Shown here one piece after another: positions 1-7,909 of a DNA stretch of 59,375 bases (the stretch's first letter is position 1; every line of letters begins with the position of its first letter). The stretch is from Treponema sp. (GTDB lineage Bacteria > Spirochaetota > Spirochaetia > Treponematales > Breznakiellaceae), in the NCBI GenBank assembly GCA_009784975.1, contig WQXG01000007.1:1-59375 (forward strand). The letters are read 5' to 3'. Below the pieces are notes generated by a model. It was not told the DNA's origin, ran no database searches, and saw only the letters and a list, made by a program, of their open reading frames with translations. Made by a program: the position numbers and the translations under genes.

Positions 1-34
1 ATTCCCAATTTGCTAAAAAAAAGGGGAGATAACA

Positions 35-3000
35 ATGAAAAAAGAACAAAGAACAAAGACAAAAGAACAAAGAACAATGAGCAAAGAACAAAGAATAATG
101 AAAAAAACTAGGAAAAAGCCGGTATTTCTCTCTGCTCTCTGCTCTTTGTTCTCTGTTCACTGCTCTTTGTTCATTGCTCTTTGCTCTTTGTTAATTAGCT
201 GTGATGTTGATCCGGATTTTATGAAAAGGATTGATGAGGAAGTGGCATGGGCGAATGCGGCAAAATTAAACATAACAATCGCGTTTCCTTCTGCATGGGG
301 TGTCAGTAATCCCGGAGCGGGTGTTATTTCGGGCAGAGAGGGAAGCCCGCGCGATATCCGTTTAAACCATGACAGAAACTTTACGATAGAGTTTACGCCT
401 GATCCCGCGTTTGTTTTATCAACATGGCTTGCGTACCCTTCGTCCGCCTTTGACCCCACTCATGAAAATTACATTGGTTTTAACTGGATAGATGAACTTG
501 ACCGTCTTTTTACCGAAGTGCCAAGCCTTGGTTATAATGATGTTGTGTTACCTGATCTGGATGATATGCAAAAATTAAGAGGCGGCGCTTTTACTTTTAC
601 ATCAAAAACCACTGAGCCTGTTACCCTGATACCCTGGTGTAAGACTGAACTTCGTGTAACAAGAACAGAGCCACGTAATAACCCTCCCCTACCTGTATCA
701 AGAGCGTCGGATATTATTATTTACTTTAACGGCTCCCTTAACCCTTCTTCGGCAAAATTTGCTCTTAATGCAGGGGATGACGGTATTTGGATAACGGCAA
801 AAAACCTTGAAACAGAAGTAATCACAAACATTAACGGTAATTTTAATACACCTGAATATTCAAGCGCAGGCGGTTTTTACAGAATTATTATAAACCCTTC
901 CGGCAATTTACCCCCTGCCAACAGTTTAATAGAGGTAACAGTTAAAGGTATAGAAAATTCAAGCAATGAACCGATGACCGAAGCCTATAGTTTTTCATGG
1001 AAAACCCCGGAAAGTTCAACGGCTGTAATTAATTCTTGGGAAGCGGATTACAGCGAAACAGATAATACCATCAAAATTGGTTGGAGCACAACCGGCGCGG
1101 ATAATGTCGTTATATCATACCGTGTTAATAACGGACCTATTATTCCTTTAACCAACGTTACAGCAACTAGCGCTGTTATACCAAACATACCAAAGATTGA
1201 TGCCGGCGGTGTCAATGACGGACAAAAGACAAGCGGGATAAATGAGTATCTGATTATGATGGAACTTTTCTATGAAGGCATAAGGCTTAATTATACAGAT
1301 TTTAGGATTTGGAATATTCCGGGGATGAGTGTAGACTGGAGTACGACGGCGGATAATAGGGCGATTGAGATCAATAACAGTGAACAATTAACAATTAATA
1401 ATGAACAATTGGGTAAAAGTTTTGTATTGATGAGGGATATAACTTTATCCAATCATGTGCCGATTGGGACTGCTGAAAATCCCTTTGCAGGTAATTTCTA
1501 CGGCAACGGGCATACGATAACGATAAACAGCTTTAGCGATTCAACCGAAATAACCGACTATGGCTTGTTTGGCGTTGTTAAAGGTTCCTACGGAGACGAC
1601 GGATCCGCAGGCGACAAAGCTGTTATACGCGACCTTACCGTGTTGTATAACAATGTTGATGTAAACTTAAACTCGACAGGAATAATAGATGAGGGCGTTG
1701 ATGATGATTATGGTCCTTGGTTTACATACGGCGCTTTATTTGGCGGTATAACGACGAAAGCGCAAAACACACATTTAGAAAATGTACTTGTTAAAGGAAC
1801 AGTAAATATCAGCCAAAAATTTTCGAGTTTTAATACTATCTTAATCGGCGGACTTGCCGGGTGGATAAAAAAAGATTCAAAAATGCAAAACGCTTACGGC
1901 GGCTTGAATATCAATATTAACACAATCTTTGGGGATAACTGTGAAATAGGCGGTATTGGAGGAAGAATTGGCATTTGGGATGAATCAGAAATAACAAATG
2001 AAGTAAATATAGTAGAAGAAGTAACCGTAACAGGGGACATTATTATTATAGATAATTCTGTTTTGGATGGCGGTTTATTAAATGTAGGCGGACTAATAGG
2101 AAGCAATACTAACAGTTCGATTAAAAACTCCGGCTACCGGGAAGGTAGTATAACAATACACAACGGCAGGGCGCAGGCAAGAATTGGCGGCGCTATAGGA
2201 ACCAACAACGGTTTTGTTTACCGCTGTTATGCCATGCAGAAAAACTTTGAGTTTACCAAAACAGACAGAGGAGAAGTGTTTGTAGGCGGATTTGTTGGCT
2301 ACTCTCAAAATATTATTGAGCAATGTTATAGCGACAACCCGGTTATATTAAATATTTTAGGCCCAGGTGCACCAATGAATGCCGGTGGTTTTGCAGGTTA
2401 TATCGAAAATGCCAAATACTGTTACGCAAAAGGAGATGTCAGCACCATAGGCCAACAATTTACTTCTGTTGGTGGTTTTGCAGGACAGATTTCGGGTAAT
2501 ATAGAAAACTGTTATGCCACAGGAAATATAAGCAGTTTATTCTTTCAAGTTGTTGAATGTTACATAGGCGGTTTTGCCGGTTTTTCTTTTGCAAATATAG
2601 AAAACTGTTATGCCACAGGTAATGTTTTTCTTGATTATACACCAGTAACCGGTAACAATGCGACAATTGGCGGCTTTGTCGGATATCAGACCGCCAATGA
2701 AATAAAAAATTGTTTTGCTGCCGGTACGGTTACCGCTCACAGAAACGAAATCGGATCAAATGCAATGTTTTCGACCGGCGGTTTTGCAGGGAATATTGGA
2801 TTTTCTGAGTTTAGCACAGTCTTCTCCCCAAGCATAACCAATAGTGCCGCGCTTGGACAAAGCGTTACGGCAACCGGCGGCACTTTTCAATATGGAGGCG
2901 GTTATCGCCGTGATGTTGGGCGCTTTTACGGCACTCTTACAACAGGCGGCAGCGCAAGCGGTAATTATGCTATCAACACCAAGCGCCTTTACGAGAGCAA

Positions 3001-4261
3001 TACTTATGGTGACCCAAGACCGCCGGAGATAACCGCTGTCCCTGCAATGAGCGGTACTCCCGTTTTACAGGAGAACGCCGCTCCTGTTTTAAGCGGCAGT
3101 CCTGTTTTAATTGGCGATATTATCGCGCCGGTTTTAAGCGGTACACCTGTTTTATCGTTTAATAATATAACTTTTGGTACTATTTCCGGTTTAACTGTAA
3201 GCGATACAGGCGGCTCCGGTCTTTCAAATACATCAATGTCATTTTCTGGTAATGTTCCAGCAGGAGCACCTGTCTGGAGCGGAAGCAGTATCGCAGGTAT
3301 AGATCTGAGCGCTCTTACGGAAACAACTCATTATATTAATTTTGATTTTACAATGAGGGATAACGCGGGGAATACTGCTGTTCATCGTGTTGAAATTAAA
3401 CCTAACAAAGATGATCCTGAAGCAACAGAAGATTTTACAGTTACCAGACAGGCTAACCCTTTAAGCACAGCTATTACTCCTGTTTCTTTAAGCGGTTTAA
3501 TACCGCGCGATTCCAACGGTTTAGCTCTTGCAAGTACAAACATGACGGTAACAAGAAACAGCGGCACCACTCTAGGCGGCTCTCCTGTCTGGAACGGAAG
3601 CAGTATCACAGGTATCGACTTGAGCGAGTTTACTGCCACAACCCAATGGGTGAGCTTTGATTTTAATTTGCGTGACTTAACAGGCAATACAGCAGTTCAT
3701 AGAGTCCAAATAACCCCCAACAGGGCAGCACCTCAAGCGCTTGATCATTTTAATGTAACTGTAACTCCGGTAAGTTCAAACCTATTGCGTTCTATCAGCG
3801 GAATTTTTATCAGCGATTCAGGCGGATCGGGTATAGATAGAACAACCATGACTGTAACAAGCAACCCTGCCGGCGTAGGCGGAACACCTGTCTGGAACGG
3901 AAACAGCATCACCGGTGTAGATTTAAGCGGACTTACAGCCAATGGTCATTTTTTAAGGTTTAACTTTTCACTGTTGGATAGAGCAGGTAACAGATCGGAT
4001 TACCTAATTCAATTAACACGAAACGCCGCCGGAGATTTTAATTTTACAGGTCCAACTCTGCAAAACACCAGCGTTCGCTCAGTAAACAGCGATGCAGCCG
4101 GCAAACACGGCGCGGATACAAGCCCCAGCAATCTGCGCAACAGGGATTTCTGGACAGGTACATTAGGCTTTTCCTCTGCCAACTGGGATTTTTCTCAGGT
4201 AGGCATTCGCGGCTATCCCCGTTTGCTTGACGGCGAAGGCAGAGTGTTGTCGGGGCAGTGA
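35..4261 (+). CDS. Large GLUG-repeat surface lipoprotein
   Basis: A 1408-residue exported lipoprotein of unknown function. The start at 35 has a good Shine-Dalgarno (aggggag). A very basic n-region and hydrophobic stretch lead to a lipobox, LLISC, with Cys56 as the probable lipidated residue. Residues about 600-930 carry repeated GGFAGY / ENCYATGN segments typical of GLUG-motif repeats, expected to form a beta-solenoid. Residues about 1050-1340 hold three Ig-like repeats sharing VWNGSSITGIDLS-type strands. The C-terminus has a short conserved tail (SQVGIRGYPRLLDGEG). The first 60 codons are built almost entirely from a low-complexity DNA repeat in two orientations, and residues about 446-459 (INSEQLTINNEQL) come from another short repeat. 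Probably a surface or periplasm-facing adhesin-like protein; this role is inferred from architecture. A 3' fragment of a paralogue lies at 7179-7324. Confidence 0.8.
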   Translation: MKKEQRTKTKEQRTMSKEQRIMKKTRKKPVFLSALCSLFSVHCSLFIALCSLLISCDVDPDFMKRIDEEVAWANAAKLNITIAFPSAWGVSNPGAGVISGREGSPRDIRLNHDRNFTIEFTPDPAFVLSTWLAYPSSAFDPTHENYIGFNWIDELDRLFTEVPSLGYNDVVLPDLDDMQKLRGGAFTFTSKTTEPVTLIPWCKTELRVTRTEPRNNPPLPVSRASDIIIYFNGSLNPSSAKFALNAGDDGIWITAKNLETEVITNINGNFNTPEYSSAGGFYRIIINPSGNLPPANSLIEVTVKGIENSSNEPMTEAYSFSWKTPESSTAVINSWEADYSETDNTIKIGWSTTGADNVVISYRVNNGPIIPLTNVTATSAVIPNIPKIDAGGVNDGQKTSGINEYLIMMELFYEGIRLNYTDFRIWNIPGMSVDWSTTADNRAIEINNSEQLTINNEQLGKSFVLMRDITLSNHVPIGTAENPFAGNFYGNGHTITINSFSDSTEITDYGLFGVVKGSYGDDGSAGDKAVIRDLTVLYNNVDVNLNSTGIIDEGVDDDYGPWFTYGALFGGITTKAQNTHLENVLVKGTVNISQKFSSFNTILIGGLAGWIKKDSKMQNAYGGLNININTIFGDNCEIGGIGGRIGIWDESEITNEVNIVEEVTVTGDIIIIDNSVLDGGLLNVGGLIGSNTNSSIKNSGYREGSITIHNGRAQARIGGAIGTNNGFVYRCYAMQKNFEFTKTDRGEVFVGGFVGYSQNIIEQCYSDNPVILNILGPGAPMNAGGFAGYIENAKYCYAKGDVSTIGQQFTSVGGFAGQISGNIENCYATGNISSLFFQVVECYIGGFAGFSFANIENCYATGNVFLDYTPVTGNNATIGGFVGYQTANEIKNCFAAGTVTAHRNEIGSNAMFSTGGFAGNIGFSEFSTVFSPSITNSAALGQSVTATGGTFQYGGGYRRDVGRFYGTLTTGGSASGNYAINTKRLYESNTYGDPRPPEITAVPAMSGTPVLQENAAPVLSGSPVLIGDIIAPVLSGTPVLSFNNITFGTISGLTVSDTGGSGLSNTSMSFSGNVPAGAPVWSGSSIAGIDLSALTETTHYINFDFTMRDNAGNTAVHRVEIKPNKDDPEATEDFTVTRQANPLSTAITPVSLSGLIPRDSNGLALASTNMTVTRNSGTTLGGSPVWNGSSITGIDLSEFTATTQWVSFDFNLRDLTGNTAVHRVQITPNRAAPQALDHFNVTVTPVSSNLLRSISGIFISDSGGSGIDRTTMTVTSNPAGVGGTPVWNGNSITGVDLSGLTANGHFLRFNFSLLDRAGNRSDYLIQLTRNAAGDFNFTGPTLQNTSVRSVNSDAAGKHGADTSPSNLRNRDFWTGTLGFSSANWDFSQVGIRGYPRLLDGEGRVLSGQ
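36..195. repeat. Inverted low-complexity repeat encoding the lipoprotein signal peptide
   Basis: Positions 36-101 consist of AAAGAACAAAGAACAATGAG-like units. Positions 129-195 hold the complementary type (TGCTCTTTGTTCTCTG units). The two arms face each other, so the 5' end of the mRNA can fold into a long imperfect hairpin. The first arm encodes the basic KEQR-rich n-region and the second encodes the hydrophobic LCSLF-type core of the signal peptide. Confidence 0.75.
1372..1410. repeat. Short AACAATTAACAATTAATAAT repeat inserted in frame
   Basis: This 39-bp stretch is made of AACAATTAA/TAATGAACAATT units and is translated as NSEQLTINNEQL. It sits in frame between a domain ending in TTADNRAIEI and the continuation SFVLMRDI. 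The same kind of AATTGTTAATTGTT sequence is widespread as a dispersed low-complexity repeat in Treponema and some Bacteroidetes (recalled, not searched). It looks like a tolerated insertion in an interdomain linker. Confidence 0.6.
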
Positions 4262-4312
4262 GCAACAATGAATAATTTTTATTTTTAAATTAGATAGAAA
4301 AAGGAGTTTCTT

Positions 4313-5986
4313 ATGAAAAGTACAGTTAAACAAATTGGAATTATTGCATTGATGGTAGCAATGGGTCTATTTTTAGTAACCTGCGAAGGTCCTATGGGAC
4401 CGGAAGGTATTCAAGGCGAACAAGGACAACAAGGCGATTCCGGAACAGACGGAACAGATGGCGTTGACGGCGAGCAAGGGGAAAAAGGCGAACCCGGCAA
4501 TACTCCTTGGATTTGCGTTAAAGGCTTTTGGCATATCGGCGGAACCCCTGATGCGTGCAATGAAAACTGCACCGGCATAACGGCTGGCGGCACAGCAGGA
4601 CAAGCACAGTTATCCATAACCGAGCCTACAAGAACAACGTATTGCAAAGACATACGATTTAATACTGCAGGGTTAATAGTAAATTTTATGTTTGGAAATA
4701 TTCCTATCCCTGTTCCTGCAACAAATTATGTACTTATATGGAATGAAAGTTTATTAACAAACGGCACTAACGCAATTTCTGCCGAAACAGGAACTAAAAA
4801 AATCTATGTCCTTGATTTATCTGGCAGAATCGGAGAGTTTGAAATTACTGTATTGGAACACGCTGTCTCAACATCAACCCCTGCAACATGCACAACAGCC
4901 AGCGCGCCGGGTGTCTGCACTAATGAGCATTGTAATCTAACAGACGCTGTAACACCTGCGCTTGGACACGCTTTTTCACCAGCAATACCTGCTACTTGTT
5001 TGGCAGATAGCATTCCCGGCACTTGTACTCGTGATGATTGCGAAACGGAAGATACCGTAGTACCGGCGCTTGGACATAGTTTTACCGTATATAACTCAAA
5101 CAATAATGCTGCTTGCGGAATAGATGGAACCAAAACATCTGTTTGTGCTCGTGATAATTGTACAGAAACATATACTGTTACAGATACAGGTTCCGCGCTT
5201 ACCCATAGTTTTTCACCGACAATACTCGCTACTTGTACAGCAAATAGCAAACCAGGCATTTGTATTCATGCAGGCTGCGGCGTAACAAATCCTGAAGCGG
5301 TAGTACCGGCACTCGGACACGTTTATACTTGGGTTGTAACTACACCTCCTAATTTTACAACATCAACAGCGGGCGTTAAAACTTGTACATGTACTATTTG
5401 CGGAGAAAGCAGAGGAACACAGCCAATTCCAATTTATGCATTAGGCGACACAGGACCTGCGGGTGGAAGAATTATTTACATAGCGCCAACTGGCTTTACA
5501 ATGACAGATGATAATTCAACCGCATATTACCTTGAAGCCGCTCCTGAAAATATGCCAACATATCTAAGATGGTCAACTTTAACTAATGAGGAATATGTAG
5601 CGTCAGGATTTGATAGTCTTCTTTTTATTAACATACCCGGAACAGGAACAGCAATAGGAACAGGAAGAAAAAACACTGCGTTAATACTTGCCCTTGATCC
5701 TACAGCGCCTGCGGCTCTTGCTTGCAAAGATTATTTTGTGGCAGAATACGAAAGTTTTAATGACTGGTTCTTGCCAAGCAGAGATGAACTTGATCAACTG
5801 CATATAAGACGAGTAAGTCTTGGAAGGATGGAATGGATATATTGGTCTTCCTCGCAGTACTTCTACGGCGGTTACGCGGGCGGTTACGCGTGGCGTCAGG
5901 AGTTCAGAAACGGCGGTCCTAGTGGCGCTCAGTCCACAGGCTTCGCAGCCGATTATTATTCTGTTCGTGCCGTACGAGCTTTTTAA
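4313..5986 (+). CDS. Collagen-like/DUF1566 lipoprotein, probable DGR target
   Basis: A 557-residue lipoprotein with start at 4313 after an AAGGAG site. The signal peptide ends in lipobox LVTC (Cys24). Residues 26-64 form 13 collagen-like Gly-X-Y triplets (GPMGPEGIQGEQ...). Residues about 185-365 contain Cys-rich repeats of the form PATCxxxSxPGxC...PALGH. Residues about 385-557 resemble the DUF1566/Lcl C-terminal domain (WFLPSRDELDQLH, then YWSSSQ...AW...SVRAVRAF). The last 45 codons are rich in NNC/NNT codons at positions expected to vary, and the DNA is more GC-rich than upstream, as in variable repeats of diversity-generating retroelements. A 13-bp stem-loop follows the stop. Likely a surface-displayed ligand binder whose tip is diversified; the target-gene role is inferred. 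Confidence 0.75.
   Translation: MKSTVKQIGIIALMVAMGLFLVTCEGPMGPEGIQGEQGQQGDSGTDGTDGVDGEQGEKGEPGNTPWICVKGFWHIGGTPDACNENCTGITAGGTAGQAQLSITEPTRTTYCKDIRFNTAGLIVNFMFGNIPIPVPATNYVLIWNESLLTNGTNAISAETGTKKIYVLDLSGRIGEFEITVLEHAVSTSTPATCTTASAPGVCTNEHCNLTDAVTPALGHAFSPAIPATCLADSIPGTCTRDDCETEDTVVPALGHSFTVYNSNNNAACGIDGTKTSVCARDNCTETYTVTDTGSALTHSFSPTILATCTANSKPGICIHAGCGVTNPEAVVPALGHVYTWVVTTPPNFTTSTAGVKTCTCTICGESRGTQPIPIYALGDTGPAGGRIIYIAPTGFTMTDDNSTAYYLEAAPENMPTYLRWSTLTNEEYVASGFDSLLFINIPGTGTAIGTGRKNTALILALDPTAPAALACKDYFVAEYESFNDWFLPSRDELDQLHIRRVSLGRMEWIYWSSSQYFYGGYAGGYAWRQEFRNGGPSGAQSTGFAADYYSVRAVRAF
5853..5986 (+). other. Candidate DGR variable region (VR1)
   Basis: The 3' end of the DUF1566 lipoprotein. Invariant-looking residues (WSSSQ, AW, SVRAVRAF) alternate with Tyr, Phe, Gly, Ala, Ser and Asp encoded largely by NNC or NNT codons (tac, ttc, ggc, tat). 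That is what adenine mutagenesis of AAC/AAT codons in a template repeat would leave. From memory, Treponema homologues with long Asn runs between the same anchors exist. No template repeat or reverse transcriptase is in the window, so both would have to be elsewhere in the genome. Confidence 0.6.
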
Positions 5987-5989
5987 CAG

Positions 5990-6019
5990 TTATGGCGTGG
6001 TCGAATGACCGCGCCATAA
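5990..6019 (+). other. Stem-loop immediately downstream of VR1
   Basis: Arms at 5990-6002 and 6007-6019 form a 13-bp stem with one G-T pair around a GAAT tetraloop, starting 4 nt after the stop codon. No T-tract follows, so it is not a typical intrinsic terminator. In the Bordetella phage DGR a hairpin/cruciform just 3' of the variable repeat is needed for retrohoming; this hairpin is in the equivalent place. Its role here is inferred. Confidence 0.55.
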
Positions 6020-6098
6020 TAGGGCATCCGATACTGCGCGGGTTGTCGGGGCAGTGAGCAGGGTGGCGTGAAGTCTGTTAAAAAACTTGCTTTTTTAG

Positions 6099-6128
6099 TT
6101 GACAAGCGAAGAATAACGATGCTATAAT
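6099..6128 (+). promoter_or_regulatory. Sigma-70 promoter of small RNA copy 1
   Basis: The -35 box TTGACA (6099-6104) and -10 box TATAAT (6123-6128) are both perfect, with an 18-bp spacer. The predicted start is near 6135-6136, exactly where similarity with the second RNA copy begins. Confidence 0.8.
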
Positions 6129-6135
6129 TAAAACA

Positions 6136-6258
6136 GTGGTTTTAGGAAACTAAGACTGTGCTACCGCGGTGAACGGATAGTAGCCACTACCGAGGCGGCC
6201 TTGTAGCATCGGTAACCTACGGGGGAGTTGCTTAACGGTGGCTCCCCTGGATTTTTTA
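6136..6258 (+). ncRNA. Structured small RNA, copy 1
   Basis: A roughly 123-nt non-coding transcript unit, nearly identical to 6330-6452. Predicted elements in order: closing stem GTGG (6136-6139)/CCAC (6184-6187); inner helix CTACCG (6161-6166) with CGG (6174-6176) and GTAG (6180-6183); helix TACCGA (6188-6193)/TCGGTA (6209-6214); and a terminator helix GGGGAG (6222-6227)/CTCCCC (6242-6247) followed shortly by ATTTTTTA. Between the two copies the third helix changes by a compensatory A-T to C-G substitution and the other helices are conserved. It has its own consensus promoter. No ORF of note. The family is not recognised; it lies downstream of a DGR-like target gene, but no functional link is shown. 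Confidence 0.75.
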
Positions 6259-6293
6259 TTTAGTTTTCAAACCGAAAAAATTGTCAAAAATAC

Positions 6294-6323
6294 TTGACAA
6301 ATCAATTAAAATTATGGTATAGT
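6294..6323 (+). promoter_or_regulatory. Sigma-70 promoter of small RNA copy 2
   Basis: TTGACA (6294-6299), 18-bp spacer, TATAGT (6318-6323). The predicted start is at 6330, the first conserved base of the RNA. The promoter flank differs from that of copy 1, so conservation tracks the transcript only. Confidence 0.75.
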
Positions 6324-6329
6324 TAATTA

Positions 6330-6452
6330 GTGGTTTTAGGAAACTAAGACTGTGCTACCGTGGTGAACGGATAGTAGCCACATCCCGAGGCGGCCTTGTA
6401 GCATCGGGAGCCTACGGGGGAGTTGCTTAACGGTGGCTCCCCTGGATTTTTT
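6330..6452 (+). ncRNA. Structured small RNA, copy 2
   Basis: Second copy of the RNA at 6136-6258. Differences are confined to a loop position (C to T in ACCG[C/T]GGT), a one-base insertion, and paired changes in the third helix: TCCCGA (6383-6388) with TCGGGA (6404-6409) in place of TACCGA/TCGGTA. It ends in the same GGGGAG/CTCCCC hairpin with a T-run, which overlaps the stop codon of the convergent nuclease-like gene at 6451. The T-run may therefore terminate transcription where the opposing gene ends. Confidence 0.75.
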
Positions 6453-7026
6453 ACTTCTTAAAGTCAGTAATCTTAAAGAAGAATGTTTGTTCATCTTCAC
6501 CAGTTCCAAAGGTAAAAACAATATTTCCGTGATAACCGCTATTGTAATCTCTGCCATTTAATAATTTTGACATATATTTCATAGCGTGCTGTTTTGTAAT
6601 ATTTGGATTGGATATACGAATATAAACATTATTTGACTGTTTCCTTGATTCATTAAACCTTGCACCAATTTTATCTACGGTGCCAATTACTTCTTTAAAC
6701 TCAAAAAACAAGCCATTAACAATCGCGTCCGGTCCCGGCAGAAAACCCTTGCCGTCCGGTCTTTTTAATCTGGGAATTAGGGTAATACTTGCTCCATGTT
6801 TCATTAATACGATTGCAGATTTTATTTCTTTGATAAAATCTAATTCTTCTTGTAAATTTATTGGCAGCCTCGACACTGCCACAATGATTCCGGCTGAATT
6901 TTTTGGCATTTCTGCATGGTTGAGTTTTATATTTTCAACGTTAATCCATATTTCGTACGGAAATTTTCTTTGTGCTACAATTTTATTCGCTGATACGTTT
7001 CTTGCCATTTGTTCAGCAGGAGTCAT
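6451..7026 (-). CDS. CdiA C-terminal/PD-(D/E)XK-like nuclease-fold protein
   Basis: About 191 residues from ATG 7026 (a GTG at 7038 in the same frame would add four). The C-terminal half contains PGPDAIVNGLFFEFKE followed by SRKQSNNVYIRI. This pattern (Asp, then E-x-K, then a Gln-Asn helix) matches the PD-(D/E)XK fold of CdiA-type tRNase toxin tips and related phage-associated nuclease domains. The N-terminal part (MTPAEQMARNVSANK) resembles the junction region of a larger toxin or phage protein, so this may be a detached toxin tip. No export signal and no obvious immunity gene are seen. No clear Shine-Dalgarno precedes either start, so the 5' end may have been lost by rearrangement. The fold assignment is by motif only. 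Confidence 0.45.
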   Translation of the reverse strand: MTPAEQMARNVSANKIVAQRKFPYEIWINVENIKLNHAEMPKNSAGIIVAVSRLPINLQEELDFIKEIKSAIVLMKHGASITLIPRLKRPDGKGFLPGPDAIVNGLFFEFKEVIGTVDKIGARFNESRKQSNNVYIRISNPNITKQHAMKYMSKLLNGRDYNSGYHGNIVFTFGTGEDEQTFFFKITDFKK

Positions 7027-7178
7027 GTTTGTTATCACTTAAATAGTTTTATGAATCCGCCTACACAGAAACAGCATCCAGTGCCGCTGGATGGGTAATA
7101 ATGTCGTAATTAAGTAAATTGTACGCATTTTCATGAAGAAAAGCAAGGGTACACCACACAGTATCCGATACTGCGCAG

Positions 7179-7324
7179 GTTCGCACAGTAAACAGCGATG
7201 CCGCGGGCAAACACGGCGCGGATACAAGCCCCAGCAATCTGCGCAACAGGGATTTTTCTCAGGTAGGCATTCGCGGCTATCCCCGTTTGCTTGACGGCGA
7301 AGGCAGAGTGTTGTCGGGGCAGTG
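7179..7324 (+). pseudogene. 3' remnant of a GLUG-lipoprotein paralogue
   Basis: Nearly identical to the last 190 bp of the lipoprotein gene ending at 4261. A 42-bp segment is missing exactly between two copies of GGGATTT, a slippage-type in-frame deletion. The rest of the gene is absent. The first part of the flank (ATCCGATACTGCGC) also occurs at 6028-6041 next to an even shorter copy of the same 3' end (6043-6059), so the locus has rearranged more than once. Confidence 0.75.
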
Positions 7325-7344
7325 AGCAGATACAGCTTTTACAC

Positions 7345-7378
7345 AAGGCAGTCTCAAAAAGAGACTGCCTTTTTTTAA
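7345..7378 (+). terminator. Intrinsic terminator
   Basis: GGCAGTCTC - AAAAA - GAGACTGCC followed by TTTTTTT: a perfect 9-bp stem with a T-run. It follows the lipoprotein remnant, suggesting that it terminated that lost gene. Confidence 0.85.
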
Positions 7379-7503
7379 TATCTATAAAGTCGTTCACACG
7401 TGACAACAAAGCTGTTGTGAACGACACAGAAAAGCAATGTAACAGCGCCTTCAATAGGGGAACCTGTGCGCATTTTCAATACGCTCGGTTGAGGTTGCCA
7501 TTT

Positions 7504-7909
7504 TTATGGAATTTCTAAAACAGTTCTAAGGCAATCATTAACTTTCTCCAGCATTGACTTTGGCAGCATAGATACTTGTTCTGTTAAATCATCTTTATCA
7601 ACGGCAGTAATTTGTGAAAAATTAACTGTTGATGTTTTATCCAAACCAGATACTGTTTTTTCCAGCAATAAATTCCCCGGCAGAGAAGCAATTTCGGTAT
7701 TTGATGTTATTGCAGCGCATGACTCCCTTCGGTCGTCGAGCTTATGGAAATTTATTGTATACGCCGCTTGCGCGGCTTGCGCATATAACCGTATTTATAT
7801 TACTGCGGTTAAATGTATCACTTTGGATTATCAGCACCGGTCTGCGTTTAGAGGGGGTTGAGCCGATTGCAATAGGGAGATTTGCCCACCATATTTCGCC
7901 GCGAATCAT
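7504..7909 (-). pseudogene. MazF/PemK-type toxin disrupted by a 67-bp insertion
   Basis: Starting at ATG 7909, directly after the antitoxin stop (TAAATG), the frame reads MIRGEIWWANLPIAIGSTP...RRPVLIIQSDTFN...NTVICA, a clear MazF/PemK N-terminus. It then breaks. The remainder (ITSNTEIASLPGNLLLEK...DLTEQVSMLPKSMLEKVND...TVLEIP) resumes in another frame and ends at 7504. The interruption is 63 bp (7714-7776) plus a 4-bp duplication of TTGC, 67 bp in all. Removing it restores a full-length toxin of about 112 residues. The reconstructed enzyme would be an mRNA interferase; as it stands the toxin is almost certainly inactive while its antitoxin is intact. Confidence 0.85.
7714..7780. mobile_element. 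67-bp insertion in mazF, small palindromic element
   Basis: 63 bp plus a TTGC target duplication (7710-7713 and 7777-7780). It contains the short hairpin GCCGC-TTGC-GCGGC and a gactcccttcggtcgtc segment reminiscent of REP-like palindromes. No coding capacity. No second copy was noticed in the window. Confidence 0.55.

Noticed and set aside
4804..5259. 151-residue minus-strand ORF in the collagen-like lipoprotein
   Set aside because: Antisense shadow of repetitive Cys-rich coding sequence; no start site features.
6136..6452. RNA pair as type III toxin-antitoxin antitoxin RNA or integron attC sites
   Set aside because: The neighbouring nuclease gene is convergent rather than downstream, each copy has its own promoter and terminator, and no cassettes or integrase lie between the copies.
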